64,000 nt of DNA. Origin: Oscillospiraceae bacterium (lineage in GTDB: Bacteria > Bacillota > Clostridia > Oscillospirales > Oscillospiraceae). Positions within the stretch are counted from its first letter, which is position 1; every line of letters starts with the position of its first letter. Shown piece after piece: positions 42,801 through 51,395 of this stretch. A program made the translations under genes and the position numbers. Under the pieces are notes generated by a model that was not told the DNA's origin, searched no databases, and saw only the letters and a program-made list of their open reading frames with translations. The DNA is taken from NCBI GenBank assembly GCA_902790375.1, contig CADARY010000002.1:1-64000 (forward strand), read 5' to 3'.

Positions 42801-43457
42801 ATGATCAAAATTGCGCCGTCCATTTTAGCGTCAGATTTCTGCAAATTGGGGGCAGAAGTATCGGAAATTGCGGCTGCCGGAGCGGACTGGCTGCATGTTG
42901 ATGTGATGGACGGGCTGTTTGTGCCGAATATCTCCGTCGGCTTTCCTGTAATCAAATCCCTGCGCAAAAGCACCGGGATGTTTCTTGACGTGCACCTGAT
43001 GATCGAAAAACCGCTGCGTTATGCAGAGAGCTTCTGTCAGACGGGCGCGGATCTTGTGAACGTCCACGTGGAGGCCGATACGGAGGAAAACATCCGCGCG
43101 GCCCTTGCAGCGATCCGGGGACAGGGAAAAAAGACCGGCGTGACCATCAAGCCGCACACTCCGGCCGAGGCGATCCTGCCTTTTGTCGACTGCGTGGATC
43201 TTGTGCTGGTCATGACGGTTGAGCCGGGGTTTGGCGGGCAGAGCTTTATGGAAGACCAGCTCCCGAAGATCAAGCGCGTCCGGGAGCTCCTTTCGCAATA
43301 TGCTCCGGGCTGTGATCTGGAGGTTGACGGCGGTGTCGATGAACACACGGCCCCGCTCTGCGTACAGGCCGGCGCGAACGTGCTTGTGGCCGGCAGCGCC
43401 GTATTCGGGAAGGCCGACCGCGCAGCCGCCATTCGTTCCATCCGTCATAATCCGTAA
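42801..43457 (+). CDS. rpe: Ribulose-phosphate 3-epimerase
   Basis: 218 residues, TIM barrel of the pentose phosphate pathway. APSILASDF, HVDVMDGLFVPNISVG, DVHLMIEKP, VMTVEPGFGGQ and EVDGGVDEHT cover the metal-binding His/Asp set. It interconverts ribulose-5-P and xylulose-5-P. GAGGATGG precedes the ATG. recR follows after 18 bases. Confidence 0.96.
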   Translation: MIKIAPSILASDFCKLGAEVSEIAAAGADWLHVDVMDGLFVPNISVGFPVIKSLRKSTGMFLDVHLMIEKPLRYAESFCQTGADLVNVHVEADTEENIRAALAAIRGQGKKTGVTIKPHTPAEAILPFVDCVDLVLVMTVEPGFGGQSFMEDQLPKIKRVRELLSQYAPGCDLEVDGGVDEHTAPLCVQAGANVLVAGSAVFGKADRAAAIRSIRHNP

Positions 43458-43475
43458 AGACTTGAGGAAATCGGT

Positions 43476-44075
43476 ATGTCATTTTTCCCTGCATCTCTGG
43501 ACAATCTTGTCGATCGCTTTGCTTCCCTGCCCGGCATTGGCAGGAAGAGTGCCCAGCGCCTGGCCTTTTACGTCCTGTCTCTGCCTGACGGTGAGGCGGA
43601 GGCTTTTGCCGACGCGATCCTTGACGCAAAGCGCAATGTGCACTGCTGCCGCATCTGTCAGAACCTGACCGAGGGGGAGATCTGCTCTGTCTGTGCGAGT
43701 GCTGCGCGCGATAAGAGCACCATTTGCGTTGTGTCGGAGCCACGGGATGTGCTCAGCATCGAACGAGGCCGGGAGTATAACGGCACCTATCATGTGCTGC
43801 ACGGTGTGCTCAGCCCGATGGGGCACGTGGGACCGGACGATATCCGGATCAAGGAGCTGCTGGTGCGTGTGGCGGAAAACGATGTGGAAGAGGTCATCAT
43901 GGCCACGAACCCCGACACGGAGGGGGAGGCCACGGCAATGTATATCTCCCGTCTTCTCAAGCCCTTCGGCGTGAAGACCACGCGCCTGGCCTACGGGATC
44001 CCGGTGGGCTCCAACCTGGAGTTCACGGATGACGCCACGCTGAACCGCGCCATCGAAGGGCGCACCGAGATTTGA
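43476..44075 (+). CDS. recR: Recombination mediator RecR
   Basis: 199 residues. Helix-hairpin-helix LPGIGRKSAQRLAFYVL, zinc finger CRICQNLTEGEICSVC, and Toprim region ICVVSEPRDVLSIE. It works with RecF/RecO to load RecA on gaps. Start preceded by TTGAGG. No dnaX sits nearby, unlike the common dnaX-recR order in Firmicutes. Confidence 0.96.
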   Translation: MSFFPASLDNLVDRFASLPGIGRKSAQRLAFYVLSLPDGEAEAFADAILDAKRNVHCCRICQNLTEGEICSVCASAARDKSTICVVSEPRDVLSIERGREYNGTYHVLHGVLSPMGHVGPDDIRIKELLVRVAENDVEEVIMATNPDTEGEATAMYISRLLKPFGVKTTRLAYGIPVGSNLEFTDDATLNRAIEGRTEI

Positions 44076-44162
44076 TTAGTTTTTGCTCTGAGCGGTTATA
44101 TTCTTTTCATATTTGTTTTGTTAATACATATTCAGCCTGAATACATTTGATTGGAGAAATAA

Positions 44163-45821
44163 ATGGTATCTAAGTTAAAAGTAATCCCACTTGGAGGTCT
44201 CGGCGAGATCGGTAAAAATATGTATGCCTATGAGTTCGGCAACGATATCATCGTCGTCGACTGCGGCATGGGCTTCCCGGATGAGGATATGTACGGCATT
44301 GACAGCGTCTTTCCGGACATTTCCTATCTGCGGGCAAACCAGGAAAAACTGCGCGGCATCATCCTCACCCACGGGCACGAGGATCATATCGGCGCGATTC
44401 CCTATGTTTTGCGGGAGCTGGACGTGCCGATCTATACGCTGCCTCTGACCGCGGCGCTCATTGAGCTGAAGCTTGAAGAGCATGATCTGCTGTACAACAC
44501 GCAGATCTTTACCAAGAAGACAGGGTCGAGCTTCCGGCTTGGGTGCTTCACGGTGGAATTTATTCACGTCAACCACTCGATCCCGGACTCTGCCGCTGTT
44601 GCGATTACGACGCCCATCGGCACGGTGATCCACACCGGAGACTATAAGATCGACGTGACGCCGATTTCGGGCAAAATGATCGATCTCGTCCGCTTTGGCC
44701 AGCTCGGAAACGAGGGTGTGCTGGCGCTGATGGGCGAGTCCACCAATGTGGAGGTGCGCGGGCATTCCGACTCTGAGAGCAAGGTGGGAGAGAGCTTTGA
44801 CAAGCTCTTTATGGGCTGTGACAAGCGTATCATTATCACGACCTTTGCCTCCAACGTGCATCGCCTGCAGCAGATCATCAATGTCGCTGCCAAGTACAAG
44901 CGCAAGGTGGGCATCACCGGGCGCAGCATGGAGAATGTCCTGCATGTGGCGAATGTTCTGGGCTACATGGATATTCCCGAAAACGTCATGGTGGACATTG
45001 AAAAGCTCAACAAGCTGCCGCGCAACCAGGCGGTCATCATCTCCACCGGCAGCCAGGGCGAGACCATGTCCGCCCTCTACCGCATGGCTTTCTCGGAGCA
45101 CAAGCAGATCAATGTGGACGCCGGAGACCGCGTCATTATCTCCGCCTCCGCCATCCCCGGCAACGAGACCATGATCAGCCGCGTGATCGACGAGCTTTTC
45201 CACAAGGGCGCCGAGGTCATCTATGACCGCCATACGGATCTGCATGTAACAGGCCACGCCTGCCAGGAAGAGCTGAAGATGATGCTGGCGCTGACAAAGC
45301 CCAAGTTTTTCGTCCCCATCCACGGGGAGCACCGGATGCTGGTCAAGCACGCGGAGCTTGCCAAGCGCATGGGCGTCTTGCCGAAGAATATCGTCATCAC
45401 GGAAAACGGCGGCGTCATCGAGATCACGAAGAAGAGCATCAAGTGTGAAGCGAGCGTTCCTTCCGGCGCGGTTCTGATCGACGGCAGCGGCGTCGGCGAA
45501 GTCGGCAGCGTTGTCCTGCGCGACCGTCATAAGCTCGCAGAGGACGGCATGGTCGTCGTGATCCTGCCCTATTCCACGCACGATCATCGGCTTATCTCCG
45601 AACCGCAGATCATCACCCGCGGCTTTATCTATGTCAAGGAAGCGGAGAAGCTGATGGAGGAGCTCAAGCGTGTCGCCATGGAATCTGCCGACACCTGTGC
45701 CGCCCAGAATATCAACGACTGGACCGCCATCAAAAACAAAGTGAAAAACAATATCTCCGGCTATCTCTACAAAACAACCCGCAGAAGCCCCATGATCCTG
45801 CCGGTCATTACCGAGATATAA
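44163..45821 (+). CDS. rnj: Ribonuclease J
   Basis: 552 residues. Metallo-beta-lactamase fold with the metal motif LTHGHEDHIGA, GDYKIDVTP, and the beta-CASP region (ASNVHRLQQI, GRSMENV, STGSQGE), plus the C-terminal VHVSGH-like segment DLHVTGHACQEEL. It is the main 5'-3' exo/endoribonuclease of Gram-positive bacteria. GGAG is close to the ATG. The 87-base AT-rich gap before it is likely to hold its promoter, but no convincing hexamers stand out. Confidence 0.95.
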   Translation: MVSKLKVIPLGGLGEIGKNMYAYEFGNDIIVVDCGMGFPDEDMYGIDSVFPDISYLRANQEKLRGIILTHGHEDHIGAIPYVLRELDVPIYTLPLTAALIELKLEEHDLLYNTQIFTKKTGSSFRLGCFTVEFIHVNHSIPDSAAVAITTPIGTVIHTGDYKIDVTPISGKMIDLVRFGQLGNEGVLALMGESTNVEVRGHSDSESKVGESFDKLFMGCDKRIIITTFASNVHRLQQIINVAAKYKRKVGITGRSMENVLHVANVLGYMDIPENVMVDIEKLNKLPRNQAVIISTGSQGETMSALYRMAFSEHKQINVDAGDRVIISASAIPGNETMISRVIDELFHKGAEVIYDRHTDLHVTGHACQEELKMMLALTKPKFFVPIHGEHRMLVKHAELAKRMGVLPKNIVITENGGVIEITKKSIKCEASVPSGAVLIDGSGVGEVGSVVLRDRHKLAEDGMVVVILPYSTHDHRLISEPQIITRGFIYVKEAEKLMEELKRVAMESADTCAAQNINDWTAIKNKVKNNISGYLYKTTRRSPMILPVITEI

Positions 45822-45837
45822 TATCAAATAGATTATA

Positions 45838-45868
45838 AAAAGGCACAGGCGAAAAACCTGTGCCTTTT
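45838..45868. terminator. Bidirectional terminator after RNase J
   Basis: AAAAGGCACAGG (45838-45849) pairs with CCTGTGCCTTTT (45857-45868) around a seven-base loop; T-runs end both strands, serving rnj and the convergent small gene. Confidence 0.88.
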
Positions 45869-45881
45869 ATATCCGCTTCAA

Positions 45882-46118
45882 TCAGCCGAGATAGGGATCC
45901 TTGCTGAAGGGGGGATTGTACTGCGTATTTCTGGGCTGGCTGAGAATGTAGTTGACGATCTGCTGAATAGCGTAGGGGTCATAGCCTGCGGCGCGCAGTC
46001 TGTTGATGCGATCCTGGCCGTTGCCGTATTTACCGTCGATCACGTCATATGCAACAGCAATATCGGTCTTCTGTCCGCCTGCAACTGCAAGCAGCTGATC
46101 ATCGATCAATCTATTCAT
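45882..46118 (-). CDS. Small double-glycine-leader protein with CW_7 (Cpl-7) motif
   Basis: 78 residues. MNRLIDDQLLAVAGG fits the double-glycine leader pattern LxxxxLxxVxGG, and cleavage after GG would leave 63 residues. The mature part contains AYDVIDGKYGNGQDRINRLR, which matches the Cpl-7 lysozyme cell-wall-binding repeat (VIxGKYGNGxxRxxxL). The gene has a strong AAGGAGG eight bases upstream and its own promoter and terminator. I infer a secreted wall-binding peptide, possibly bacteriocin-like. No peptidase-ABC exporter lies in the window, so export is unproven; it could alternatively be a cytoplasmic CW_7-like protein. Confidence 0.75.
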   Translation of the reverse strand: MNRLIDDQLLAVAGGQKTDIAVAYDVIDGKYGNGQDRINRLRAAGYDPYAIQQIVNYILSQPRNTQYNPPFSKDPYLG

Positions 46119-46163
46119 CTTTATATCCTCCTTATACTGTCTGTTTCATCTGAGAGTGTCTGA

Positions 46164-46193
46164 AGTATATCATATCAACACACGCCCTGTCCA
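46164..46193 (-). promoter_or_regulatory. Promoter of the GG-leader CW_7 gene
   Basis: On the minus strand TGGACA (46193-46188) and TATACT (46169-46164), 18-base spacing, ~45 bases before the start. Confidence 0.5.
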
Positions 46194-46225
46194 GACATGC
46201 AGGCCAGTATTAAGAAATCTTCAGG

Positions 46226-46864
46226 TCAGAAGCTGGAGATGCCGTAGCTGTTGACCAGAGCGTCCAGCTTGACCCCGGATTTGCACAGCGGGCACTGGCT
46301 GGCCGGCAGGCACATATAACCCTCAAGCTGCTCGGAGCGGAAAATCGTTGTGATAGGGATACCGGCGCATTCCTCCAGGCAGGAGAAAATGCTGCACGCG
46401 CCAAGGCAGGCGCCGCCGTAATAATGAATCGTCTGGATCGCGCTCTGCACGGTGCCGCCGGTGGTGACGGAGGCCGCCAGCACCAGAACGCGGCGGTTGC
46501 GGATCAGGTGCGCGGTGTTCTCGCGGAAGATCATCTGTCCGGCCGAGGTGTATTCCGGCGTTACGACATACATGGTGTTATGCTCATTGGTGGTGCGTAT
46601 GCCCGCAGCGGTCATCTCTTCCGCAAGACAGGCGCCCAGCACCTCGGTTCCGTCCAGGCAGAGCACGGTGTCAATGATCATAGAGTGATTCAGTTTCATG
46701 ACCAGCTCCTGCGCCGCCTGACGAGCTTCCGCAAGGCGGTGCTTGGTGTAGGTCATGTCGATATAGTAGTTGATATGGCTGTGGTTGGTGGCGAAGTGCC
46801 CCTTTGCGATACGCAGGGGGATTCGGCTGTACTCGCTGTGGAAATGAATTGTCGGAATAACCAT
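46226..46864 (-). CDS. Phosphoribosyltransferase-fold protein (orotate PRTase-like)
   Basis: 212 residues. RVLVLAASVTTGGTVQSAI is a PRPP-binding loop of the type I phosphoribosyltransferase fold, with the two acidic residues normally before it replaced by Ala-Ala. IIDTVLCLDGTEVLGACLAEEM is the matching PPi-loop region. A C-terminal CPLCKSGVKLDA could bind metal. The altered loop suggests a regulatory or atypical role rather than a standard orotate enzyme. AAAGGGAG precedes the ATG. Confidence 0.65.
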   Translation of the reverse strand: MVIPTIHFHSEYSRIPLRIAKGHFATNHSHINYYIDMTYTKHRLAEARQAAQELVMKLNHSMIIDTVLCLDGTEVLGACLAEEMTAAGIRTTNEHNTMYVVTPEYTSAGQMIFRENTAHLIRNRRVLVLAASVTTGGTVQSAIQTIHYYGGACLGACSIFSCLEECAGIPITTIFRSEQLEGYMCLPASQCPLCKSGVKLDALVNSYGISSF

Positions 46865-46902
46865 GGTGTCACGCTCCCTTTCTTGATAATAAGCGATATT
46901 CG

Positions 46903-46920
46903 AAAAAGCTTTTGCTTTTT
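46903..46920 (-). terminator. Possible terminator after the DHH gene
   Basis: AAAAAGC (46903-46909) pairs with GCTTTTT (46914-46920) around TTTT; it lies between the DHH gene and the PRTase gene, both on the minus strand. Short and AT-rich, so weak evidence. Confidence 0.35.
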
Positions 46921-46948
46921 TCCTGAAACGGGGAGGCGGCCTGATGAA

Positions 46949-47881
46949 TCAGGCGTTGAGGGCACGAATGATCTCGGGCAGCTTCTCATCTACAACGTCG
47001 TTGTCAAGCTGGCAGGTGCCGGCGTTATGATGTCCGCCGCCGCCGTACTTGAGGCAGAGCTCGCCGATATCCACTTTTGAGCCCTTGTTGACGATGGATT
47101 TGCCAATCATGACGGCGGTGTTCTGCTTACGGAAGCCCCAGGCCACATGGACGGAGATCTGCGTCTCGGGGAAGAGCGCATAGATCATAAAGCGGTTGCC
47201 GGCATGGATGACCTCTTCATTTCTCAAATCCAGCACGACCACCTTGTCATAGACCTTTGCAATGCGCAGCAGCTGTTTCTTAAACTCCTCCGCCTCCTGG
47301 AAATAGAGATCGACGCGCTCTTTTACGTCGGGCAGCTGCAGGATCTCATCAATGCTGTGGTTGAGGCAGTAGTCGATCAGCTCCATCATCAGGTCATAGT
47401 TGGAGATGCGGAAATTGTGGAAGCGGCCGAGGCCTGTGCGTGCATCCATCAGGTAGTGCAGCAGGACCCAGCCCTTCGGGTTCAGGATCTCATCCATCGT
47501 GAAATCCGCGCTGTCGCCCTTGTCCACGGCATTCATCAGATCGTCGGAGATGCCAGGGAAGGCCTCTCTGCCGCCGTAGTAGTCATAAACAACGCGGGCA
47601 GCGCTGCGGGCGTTGGGATCAATGATCAGCTTGCCGTTGGTCTCAATGGCTTTGAGCCGGTCCACCTCAGACTCATGGTGGTCAAAGGCGATGGATACTC
47701 TGGGATCGTAGGGCAGATTCGTTGTGATATCGTTTTTGGACAGTTCGATCTTCCCGTCCTGCACATCCTTGGGGTGTACGAACTTGATCTCGTCGATCAG
47801 CTTCAGTTCCTTGAGCATCATGGCGCAGGCCAGACCGTCAAAATCGCTTCTTGTGACAAGTCTTCTTACTTGCTGTTGCAT
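46949..47881 (-). CDS. DHH-family phosphoesterase
   Basis: 310 residues. VTRSDFDGLACAMML near the start, IAFDHHESEVDRL (DHH) and the C-terminal KYGGGGHHNAGTCQL (DHHA1) show a phosphoesterase of the RecJ/NrnA superfamily, in the branch sometimes called exopolyphosphatase-related. The substrate is unknown. The ATG at 47881 has AGGAGG eight bases upstream; an in-frame start at 48025 would add 48 unrelated residues and is rejected. Confidence 0.8.
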   Translation of the reverse strand: MQQQVRRLVTRSDFDGLACAMMLKELKLIDEIKFVHPKDVQDGKIELSKNDITTNLPYDPRVSIAFDHHESEVDRLKAIETNGKLIIDPNARSAARVVYDYYGGREAFPGISDDLMNAVDKGDSADFTMDEILNPKGWVLLHYLMDARTGLGRFHNFRISNYDLMMELIDYCLNHSIDEILQLPDVKERVDLYFQEAEEFKKQLLRIAKVYDKVVVLDLRNEEVIHAGNRFMIYALFPETQISVHVAWGFRKQNTAVMIGKSIVNKGSKVDIGELCLKYGGGGHHNAGTCQLDNDVVDEKLPEIIRALNA

Positions 47882-48009
47882 ATCGGGACCTCCTGATTTG
47901 CTTTCTATTTTGGTTTTATCCATTATATCACAGGCCCCATGCCCTCTGCAATCGCTTTTGCAAAGAAAAATATCTGTCCTTCGAGGAGAAAAATGAACCA
48001 CAAATAAGC

Positions 48010-48039
48010 TTGACAAACCGAGCAAAATGCGGTTAATAT
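48010..48039 (+). promoter_or_regulatory. Promoter of the ArsP_2-like gene
   Basis: TTGACA (48010-48015) and TAATAT (48034-48039), 18-base spacing, ~43 bases before the start. Confidence 0.55.
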
Positions 48040-48081
48040 AAAAAAGATTGTATTTTCCTTTTATGATGGGAGACGGGGTCT

Positions 48082-48951
48082 TTGCTTGATATGATAATCG
48101 ACTGCGCGCTGGATGCGCTGAAGGATGGTGCCTTAAGCATACCGATCCTTTTTGCCGCCTATTACCTGATGGAGCTTCTGGAGCGCAGCAAGCGCCTGGA
48201 TGAATCCGTCCTGCATGCCTATTCGGCCAAAGCGGGGCCTGCGATCGGAGGCCTGCTGGGCGTGGTGCCGCAATGCGGCATCTCCGGCGCGGCGGCTACG
48301 CTGTTCTCGACCGGCGCCATCACGGTCGGCACCATGCTGGCCGTCTTCTTTGCCACCTCGGATGAGATGCTTCCGATCATGCTCTCCTCCATCAGGGAGA
48401 CGGGCGGTCTCGGCCTCGGGCGAATCCTTGGCATCGTCGCTGCAAAGGCCGGCTGCGGCATTGTGCTGGGCTATCTGGCGGATTTTCTGTTTGGCCGCTT
48501 TTTTGCCCGCAAGGATATTCATTCCTTCTGTGAGCGCGAGCACTGTGAGTGTGAGGAGGAAGAGGGGAGTGCCCTGCATTCTGCCCTGATTCATACCCTG
48601 AAAATTGCCGGAATGCTGATCGTTGTAACCTTCCTGCTGAACCTGATCCTTGCAAACGTGGAACCGGAAAAGCTTTCCGGGACGATCCTCGCGCAGCCTG
48701 TTCTCGGCGCTATGCTGCTGGCGCTGCTTGGCCTGATCCCGAACTGCTCTGTCTCTGTGATCCTGACGCGGGCCTTTCTATCCGGCATCATCGGCCTCGG
48801 CGGCCTCTTTGCGGGCCTGCTTTCCAATGCGGGCATCGGCATGCTGGTGCTCTTTCGCAGTAACCGGAACATGCGTGAAAATTTCGCCGTGGTTGGCATC
48901 AGCTATGTGTTCTCCGCTCTGAGCGGGATTTTGATCGGGCTGCTCCTGTAA
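48082..48951 (+). CDS. Putative heavy-metal/manganese exporter (ArsP_2 family)
   Basis: 289 residues with about eight to ten membrane segments. The two repeated motifs GLLGVVPQCGISGAAATLFS and LLGLIPNCSVSVILTRAFLS (each with PxCxxS) are the inverted halves of the ArsP_2 10-TM family. A Cys/His/Glu cluster (HSFCEREHCECEEEEG, ~150-165) in the central loop probably binds metal. TTG at 48082 is used as start; ATG at 48091 is an alternative. Substrate is not established. Confidence 0.8.
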   Translation: MLDMIIDCALDALKDGALSIPILFAAYYLMELLERSKRLDESVLHAYSAKAGPAIGGLLGVVPQCGISGAAATLFSTGAITVGTMLAVFFATSDEMLPIMLSSIRETGGLGLGRILGIVAAKAGCGIVLGYLADFLFGRFFARKDIHSFCEREHCECEEEEGSALHSALIHTLKIAGMLIVVTFLLNLILANVEPEKLSGTILAQPVLGAMLLALLGLIPNCSVSVILTRAFLSGIIGLGGLFAGLLSNAGIGMLVLFRSNRNMRENFAVVGISYVFSALSGILIGLLL

Positions 48952-49000
48952 TGCAGTGCGGGCCCTGCTCTGGCGCAAACGTGAAAGGGGAGATACGGGA

Positions 49001-49645
49001 ATGAAAAAGGACAGTCAGGATTCCTCCGGATTTGTGCTGCTGGCGGATTATGTGCCGCACATTGTACAGGAGATCCGCTATTATTCTACCTATAATTTCA
49101 TCGGGGATCGTATCGACGGCTATGAGCAGCCGATTGCCCTGCTGACAAAGGAGGCTGCGAGGGCGCTGAAATCGGTCAGCAACGAGATGATGGTCAAGGG
49201 TTATCGTCTGAAAATCTATGACGCCTACCGGCCTGATACGGCGGTCAAGCACTTTCTTCTCTGGGGGATCGAGGATACCGATATCCGTATGAAGCCCTAT
49301 TTTTATCCCGAAGTTGAAAAGCAGGCGCTGTTTTCTGAGGGCTATATCGCCCGGCGCTCCAGCCACAGCCGCGGCAGCACGGTGGATCTCACCCTGCTGG
49401 ATATGAACACGGGCAGGGAGCTTGATATGGGCAGTCCCTTTGATTTCTTCGGGAAAATCTCACATCCGGACTATCTCGGCATCACGGAGGAGCAGTATGA
49501 TAACCGCATGTTCCTGCGCAATGCTATGCTTCGCAACGGCTTTGAACCGATTGCGTGCGAGTGGTGGCACTTCACCCTGCGGGACGAGCCGTATCCCGAC
49601 AGTTATTTCAGCTTCCCGGTTTGCAGGGATTCTTTAAGAAAATAA
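49001..49645 (+). CDS. D-alanyl-D-alanine dipeptidase (VanX/M15D)
   Basis: 214 residues. The zinc ligands and catalytic residues are visible in SSHSRGSTVDLTLLD (SxHxxGxxxD) and EWWHF (ExxH). KIYDAYRP is the conserved substrate-side motif. It cleaves D-Ala-D-Ala dipeptides; without vanHA alongside, a recycling role is more likely than vancomycin resistance. GGGGAG precedes the ATG; the protein lacks a signal peptide, so it is cytoplasmic. Confidence 0.9.
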   Translation: MKKDSQDSSGFVLLADYVPHIVQEIRYYSTYNFIGDRIDGYEQPIALLTKEAARALKSVSNEMMVKGYRLKIYDAYRPDTAVKHFLLWGIEDTDIRMKPYFYPEVEKQALFSEGYIARRSSHSRGSTVDLTLLDMNTGRELDMGSPFDFFGKISHPDYLGITEEQYDNRMFLRNAMLRNGFEPIACEWWHFTLRDEPYPDSYFSFPVCRDSLRK

Positions 49646-49655
49646 AAAAAAACAC

Positions 49656-49684
49656 TTGACACTTTAAATCGTTGGTGTTACCAT
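49656..49684 (+). promoter_or_regulatory. Promoter of the T-box/trpB2 operon
   Basis: TTGACA (49656-49661) and TACCAT (49679-49684), 17-base spacing, right after the VanX stop. Confidence 0.7.
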
Positions 49685-49689
49685 GTGTT

Positions 49690-49975
49690 CATAAACCAAG
49701 GAGCGGGAAGAGTAGTCCGCAGGCTGTTCCTTATCAGAGAGCTGCCGCATGGTGCGAGGCAGCAGGGAATGCGCGGATGAATGGACCCGTGAGGGCAAAC
49801 AGAACGGGGGATATCCCCTCAGTATGGGCGACGGAGCTGGCGATCCGTTATAACAGGGCCGACGTGTGACTGCACGTAAGAGGGGGCGCATCTGCGCCAA
49901 GCCGGGTGGTACCGCAGGAGCTTTGCTCTTGTCCCTGCATTTTGCAGAGGCAAGGGCTTTTGTTTTGCCTCTGAC
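49690..49975 (+). promoter_or_regulatory. T-box leader, predicted tRNA-Trp specificity
   Basis: The T-box core GGGTGGTACCGC is at 49904-49915. Upstream, AAGAGTAG (stem I) and a specifier region reading GAATGGACC place a UGG (Trp) codon at 49782-49784 followed by ACC, as usual in T-boxes. Downstream, a G/C-rich hairpin (about 49927-49957) followed by TTTTGTTTT is the terminator. Uncharged tRNA-Trp would stabilise the antiterminator and turn on trpB2. The class is certain; the specifier is inferred from alignment by eye. Confidence 0.88.
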
Positions 49976-49998
49976 ACTATCGAAAAGGAGCGATCCCC

Positions 49999-51375
49999 AT
50001 GTCTGAAAACAAAATCCCCTACAAAACCTATCTGGATGAAAATGAAATTCCGAAGGCCTGGTACAATCTCCGGGCTGATATGAAGACGAAGCCGGCGCCG
50101 CTTCTCAATCCCGGCACCGGAAAGCCCCTCACGGCAGAAGAGCTCACGCCCATTTTCTGCGAGGAGCTGGTCAGACAGGAGCTGGACAACGACACCGCAT
50201 ATTTCCCCATCCCGCAGGATATCGTGGACTTTTACAGGATGTACCGCCCGTCGCCCTTGGTGCGCGCCTACTGCCTGGAGAAGGTGCTGGACACCCCGGC
50301 GAAGATCTATTATAAATTTGAGGGCAATAACACCTCCGGCAGCCACAAGCTCAACTCCGCCATTGCCCAGGCCTATTATGCCAAGCAGCAGGGACTCAAG
50401 GGCGTTACCACCGAGACCGGCGCCGGACAGTGGGGTACGGCTCTTTCCATGGCCTGTGCCTACCTGGGACTGGACTGCAAGGTCTTCATGGTCAAGGTGA
50501 GCTATGAGCAGAAGCCCTTCCGCCGGGAGGTCATGCGCACCTACGGCGCCAGCGTGACCCCGTCCCCCTCCACGGAGACGGCGGTGGGAAGAAAGATCCT
50601 TGCCGAGCATCCCGGTACCACCGGCTCTCTCGGCTGCGCGATCTCGGAGGCGGTAGAAGTTGCCACCCAAACCCCGGGCTACCGCTACGTATTGGGGAGC
50701 GTTCTCAACCAGGTTCTGCTGCATCAGAGCATCATCGGTCTTGAGGCGAAGGCGGCCTTTGACAAGATCGGTGTCAAGCCTGATATCATCATCGGCTGTG
50801 CCGGCGGCGGCTCCAATCTGGGCGGCTTGATTTCTCCCTTCATGGGTGAGAAGCTCCGGGGCGAGGCTGACTACCGCTTTATCGCTGTGGAGCCCGCTTC
50901 CTGCCCGAGCTTTACGCGCGGCAGGTTCGCCTATGACTTCTGCGATACCGGCATGATCTGCCCGCTTGCAAAAATGTATACGCTGGGCAGCGGGTTCATT
51001 CCCTCGCCGAACCACGCGGGCGGCCTGCGCTTCCACGGTATGTCCACGATCCTCAGCCAGCTCTATCACGACGGGCTCATGGAGGCCCGCGCGGTGGAAC
51101 AGACCTCGGTCTTTGAGGCGGCGGAGCTCTTCGCCCGGTCGGAAGGCATCCTGCCCGCGCCGGAGAGCAGCCACGCCATCCGAGTGGCTATCGACGAGGC
51201 CATGCGCTGCAAAGAGACAGGGGGGGAGAAGAACATCCTCTTCGGTCTCACCGGCACCGGCTATTTCGATCTGTTGGCCTATCAGAAGTATAACGACGGT
51301 GAGATGAGCGACTACATTCCCACTGACGCAGACCTGGAGCGCGGTTTTGCCGGGCTTCCCAAGGTCGAGGAATAA
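49999..51375 (+). CDS. trpB: Tryptophan synthase beta-like (TrpB2)
   Basis: 458 residues, the long TrpB2 form. PLP lysine in NNTSGSHKLNSA, GAGQWG, and the phosphate loop GCAGGGSNLGG. TrpB2 condenses indole and serine and often acts without TrpA in indole salvage; no trpA or other trp gene is near. GAAAAGGAG precedes the ATG. Control by a Trp-type T-box agrees with a tryptophan role. Confidence 0.9.
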   Translation: MSENKIPYKTYLDENEIPKAWYNLRADMKTKPAPLLNPGTGKPLTAEELTPIFCEELVRQELDNDTAYFPIPQDIVDFYRMYRPSPLVRAYCLEKVLDTPAKIYYKFEGNNTSGSHKLNSAIAQAYYAKQQGLKGVTTETGAGQWGTALSMACAYLGLDCKVFMVKVSYEQKPFRREVMRTYGASVTPSPSTETAVGRKILAEHPGTTGSLGCAISEAVEVATQTPGYRYVLGSVLNQVLLHQSIIGLEAKAAFDKIGVKPDIIIGCAGGGSNLGGLISPFMGEKLRGEADYRFIAVEPASCPSFTRGRFAYDFCDTGMICPLAKMYTLGSGFIPSPNHAGGLRFHGMSTILSQLYHDGLMEARAVEQTSVFEAAELFARSEGILPAPESSHAIRVAIDEAMRCKETGGEKNILFGLTGTGYFDLLAYQKYNDGEMSDYIPTDADLERGFAGLPKVEE

Positions 51376-51395
51376 CACGATCGGAAAGAACGAAC

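Noticed and set aside
49001..49645. A vancomycin-resistance gene cluster
   Set aside because: The VanX-type dipeptidase and the VanZ protein lie 40 kb apart, and there is no VanH or D-Ala-D-Lac ligase.
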